From contig PKYI01000053.1 of assembly GCA_003133645.1 (NCBI GenBank), positions 2,464 through 66,463 of the forward strand: a DNA stretch of 64,000 nt, in the 5' to 3' direction. Source of the DNA: Acidobacteriota bacterium (GTDB taxonomy: Bacteria; Acidobacteriota; Thermoanaerobaculia; Thermoanaerobaculales; Thermoanaerobaculaceae). A program made the translations under genes and the position numbers. The notes beneath the pieces are model-generated. The model had not been told where the DNA came from. It made no database searches and saw nothing but the letters and a program-made list of their open reading frames with translations. Every line of letters begins with the position of its first letter. The first letter of the stretch is position 1. Below are positions 63,903 to 64,000 of this stretch, one piece after another.

Positions 63903-64000
63903 AACGTTCCTCCAGCGGTCCCTCCGCCCTCGCGGCCGGAGCTCCCGCCACCGCCCGTCACACGGCGCTCGGCGGCGCCCCGATCACGGTGCCCGGAGAG

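Overview
The window is a GC-rich (near 70% by eye) chromosomal segment of a free-living bacterium. The arginine/carbamoyl-phosphate cluster uses an N-acetylornithine-type carbamoyltransferase. It also carries a pyruvoyl arginine decarboxylase/deoxyhypusine-synthase-like/agmatinase polyamine operon, a DUF4388-GAF protein and many short palindromic intergenic repeats. Together these fit an uncultivated Acidobacteriota-like lineage, but no marker gene here proves the phylum. Strong Shine-Dalgarno sites, four-base ATGA/GTGA overlaps between genes and sigma-70-like promoters are easy to see.

Layout. (1) 1-5085: a lower-GC island attached to a tRNA-Leu(TAA) gene. The 3' part of the tRNA (14-65) is repeated at 5034-5085. 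Between the copies lie an HNH nuclease, a HEPN-type RNase-like protein (this pair is framed by 27-bp inverted repeats), an FG-GAP/Ig-like secreted protein and a small secreted protein. No integrase is visible. (2) 5.2-20.5 kb: mixed single genes, including an RHH protein, DinB, alcohol dehydrogenase, Old Yellow Enzyme, NAD-binding protein, UroD-like, ketopantoate reductase-like, desaturase, RRM protein, asparagine synthase and SDR. Two genes here are decayed (SnoaL-like with an amber codon, VOC protein with a lost 5' end). A thioredoxin-fold gene at 18571-18894 reads through an in-frame TGA that is followed by a SECIS-like hairpin. (3) 20.6-34.6 kb: one long minus-strand cluster, argR-argG-(P-loop protein)-argC-argD-argF'-argB-argE'-argH-carA-carB, making arginine through acetylated intermediates. 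No known N-acetylglutamate synthase is in it; the P-loop protein sits where one would be expected. (4) 34.8-43.2 kb: a decayed phosphatase, methyltransferase, two peptidases, a tryptophanase/tyrosine phenol-lyase, a DUF4442 protein, and an aminotransferase plus omega-amidase pair. (5) 43.2-49.2 kb: an efflux operon (TolC-like, membrane fusion protein, RND pump, Gdx-type SMR). (6) 49.3-52.0 kb: a polyamine operon turning arginine into agmatine, putrescine and probably a (homo)spermidine-type product. (7) 52.1-64 kb: KynB-like cyclase, DUF169, LarA-like, MetG, DUF4388-GAF, RadC, sirtuin, AEC transporter, tRNA-Ser(TGA), LysE, DUF1579 and an ICMT-like protein.

Regions 3 and 6 are linked in metabolism: the arginine made by the long cluster is the substrate of the polyamine operon about 15 kb away. 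Several intergenic gaps (carB/carA, metG/DUF4388, DUF169/larA) hold short repeat families, and one 7-bp repeat has entered the carA reading frame.
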